The notes under the pieces: model-generated | What the model was told of the DNA's origin: nothing | Seen by the model: only the letters and a program-made list of their open reading frames with translations | Databases searched by the model: none | Assembly (NCBI RefSeq): GCF_024399315.1 | Contig: NZ_CP075170.1 | Location: 4,477,501 to 4,541,500 of the forward strand | Source: Chryseobacterium sp. MA9 | GTDB taxonomy: Bacteria; Bacteroidota; Bacteroidia; Flavobacteriales; Weeksellaceae | Length of the DNA: 64,000 nucleotides | Direction: 5' to 3' | Shown here: positions 63,660 to 64,000 of the stretch, in pieces | How the letters are laid out: every line of letters begins with the position of its first letter | How positions within the stretch are numbered: position 1 is the stretch's first letter | Made by a program: the position numbers and the translations under genes

Positions 63660-64000
63660 ATGGGAATTGGTAATATTTTCCACGCTTTTCAACCAAAAGA
63701 TAAAATCTTCTTTGTACTTTTCGAAAAAGTAACTGAAAATCTAGTTGCAATGTCAGAAGATTTCAACACAGGAATCAAAGATTTCGATCTTAATGATGAT
63801 TCTATGCTGAAGAAAATGAGTGACTTCGAACACAAGAATGATGAACTTACTCACGAAATTTTCGTAGAATTAGGGAAAAACTTCATTACACCTTTTGACC
63901 GTGAGGATATCCACACATTGGCAACAGGACTTGATGATATCGCTGATTATATCTACGCTTCCACAAAATATATTTTCCTTTACAAATCACCTGAGATGAA
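63660..64000 (+). CDS. DUF47 family (PhoU-like) protein, 5' part
   Basis: The ATG at 63660 opens a frame that runs off the window end (113 complete codons). The sequence (GIGNIFHAFQPKDKIFFVLF, then DFEHKNDELTHEIFVEL) fits DUF47 proteins, PhoU-like helical partners usually encoded before a PiT phosphate transporter. The downstream transporter cannot be seen. Confidence 0.85.
   Translation, partial: MGIGNIFHAFQPKDKIFFVLFEKVTENLVAMSEDFNTGIKDFDLNDDSMLKKMSDFEHKNDELTHEIFVELGKNFITPFDREDIHTLATGLDDIADYIYASTKYIFLYKSPEM

Overview
The window looks like a chromosomal segment of a Flavobacteriia member of the Bacteroidota, most likely Chryseobacterium or a close relative. Supporting signs are low GC, Bacteroidota-type promoters (TAnnTTTG at -7), a SusC/SusD pair, a type IX secretion sorting domain, Oar-like TonB-dependent receptors and a KdpD split from its kinase. 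The genus is inferred from recognition, not from a search.

Layout: 1-410 holds the end of an rRNA operon (23S 3' end, 5S, terminator). 413-919 is non-coding and carries a possible structured RNA. 920-11309 is a potassium (kdp) locus: a sigma-54-type response regulator, a candidate sigma-54 promoter, two tiny membrane peptides, kdpF, kdpA, kdpB, kdpC, a porin, a KdpD/USP sensor without kinase domains, and a separate histidine kinase broken by two +1 frameshifts. 11447-16591 has a small secreted protein, a T9SS leucine-rich protein and ligA. 16916-27461 has an Oar-like receptor, a glycerophosphodiesterase, SusC/SusD and a secreted calcineurin-like phosphoesterase. Both receptor promoters carry arrays of 7-bp repeats on an 11-bp period, which suggests a phosphate-starvation regulon. 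A weaker similar repeat precedes the PhoU-like DUF47 gene at the right edge.

27626-30315 holds an SDR oxidoreductase, prmA and an exported SH3-like protein. 30398-32901 is a TetR - MFS exporter - isochorismatase-family operon with the same 27-bp palindrome before tetR and before the exporter gene. 33179-53139 is organised around three copies of a tRNA-Arg/tRNA-Pro pair. Between copies 1 and 2 lies a molybdenum-cofactor islet (TSUP transporter, moaD, moaE, fdhD, a YdeP-type molybdo-oxidoreductase, a bestrophin-like channel, and convergent moeB-like, mobA, moaC, moeA, moaA, with an AraC regulator). Between copies 2 and 3 lie very AT-rich hypothetical genes, a thermonuclease and an ABC transporter/erythromycin-esterase operon. 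Copy 3 adds tRNA-Ser. Truncated tRNA remnants lie near copies 1 and 3.

53275-64000 returns to ordinary genes: a peptidoglycan amidase lipoprotein, aspA, two glycosyltransferases, a flippase, an FkbM methyltransferase, a DUF2461 protein, a DEAD-box helicase with an RD-rich tail, and the start of a DUF47 protein. No CRISPR array, insertion sequence or prophage was seen.
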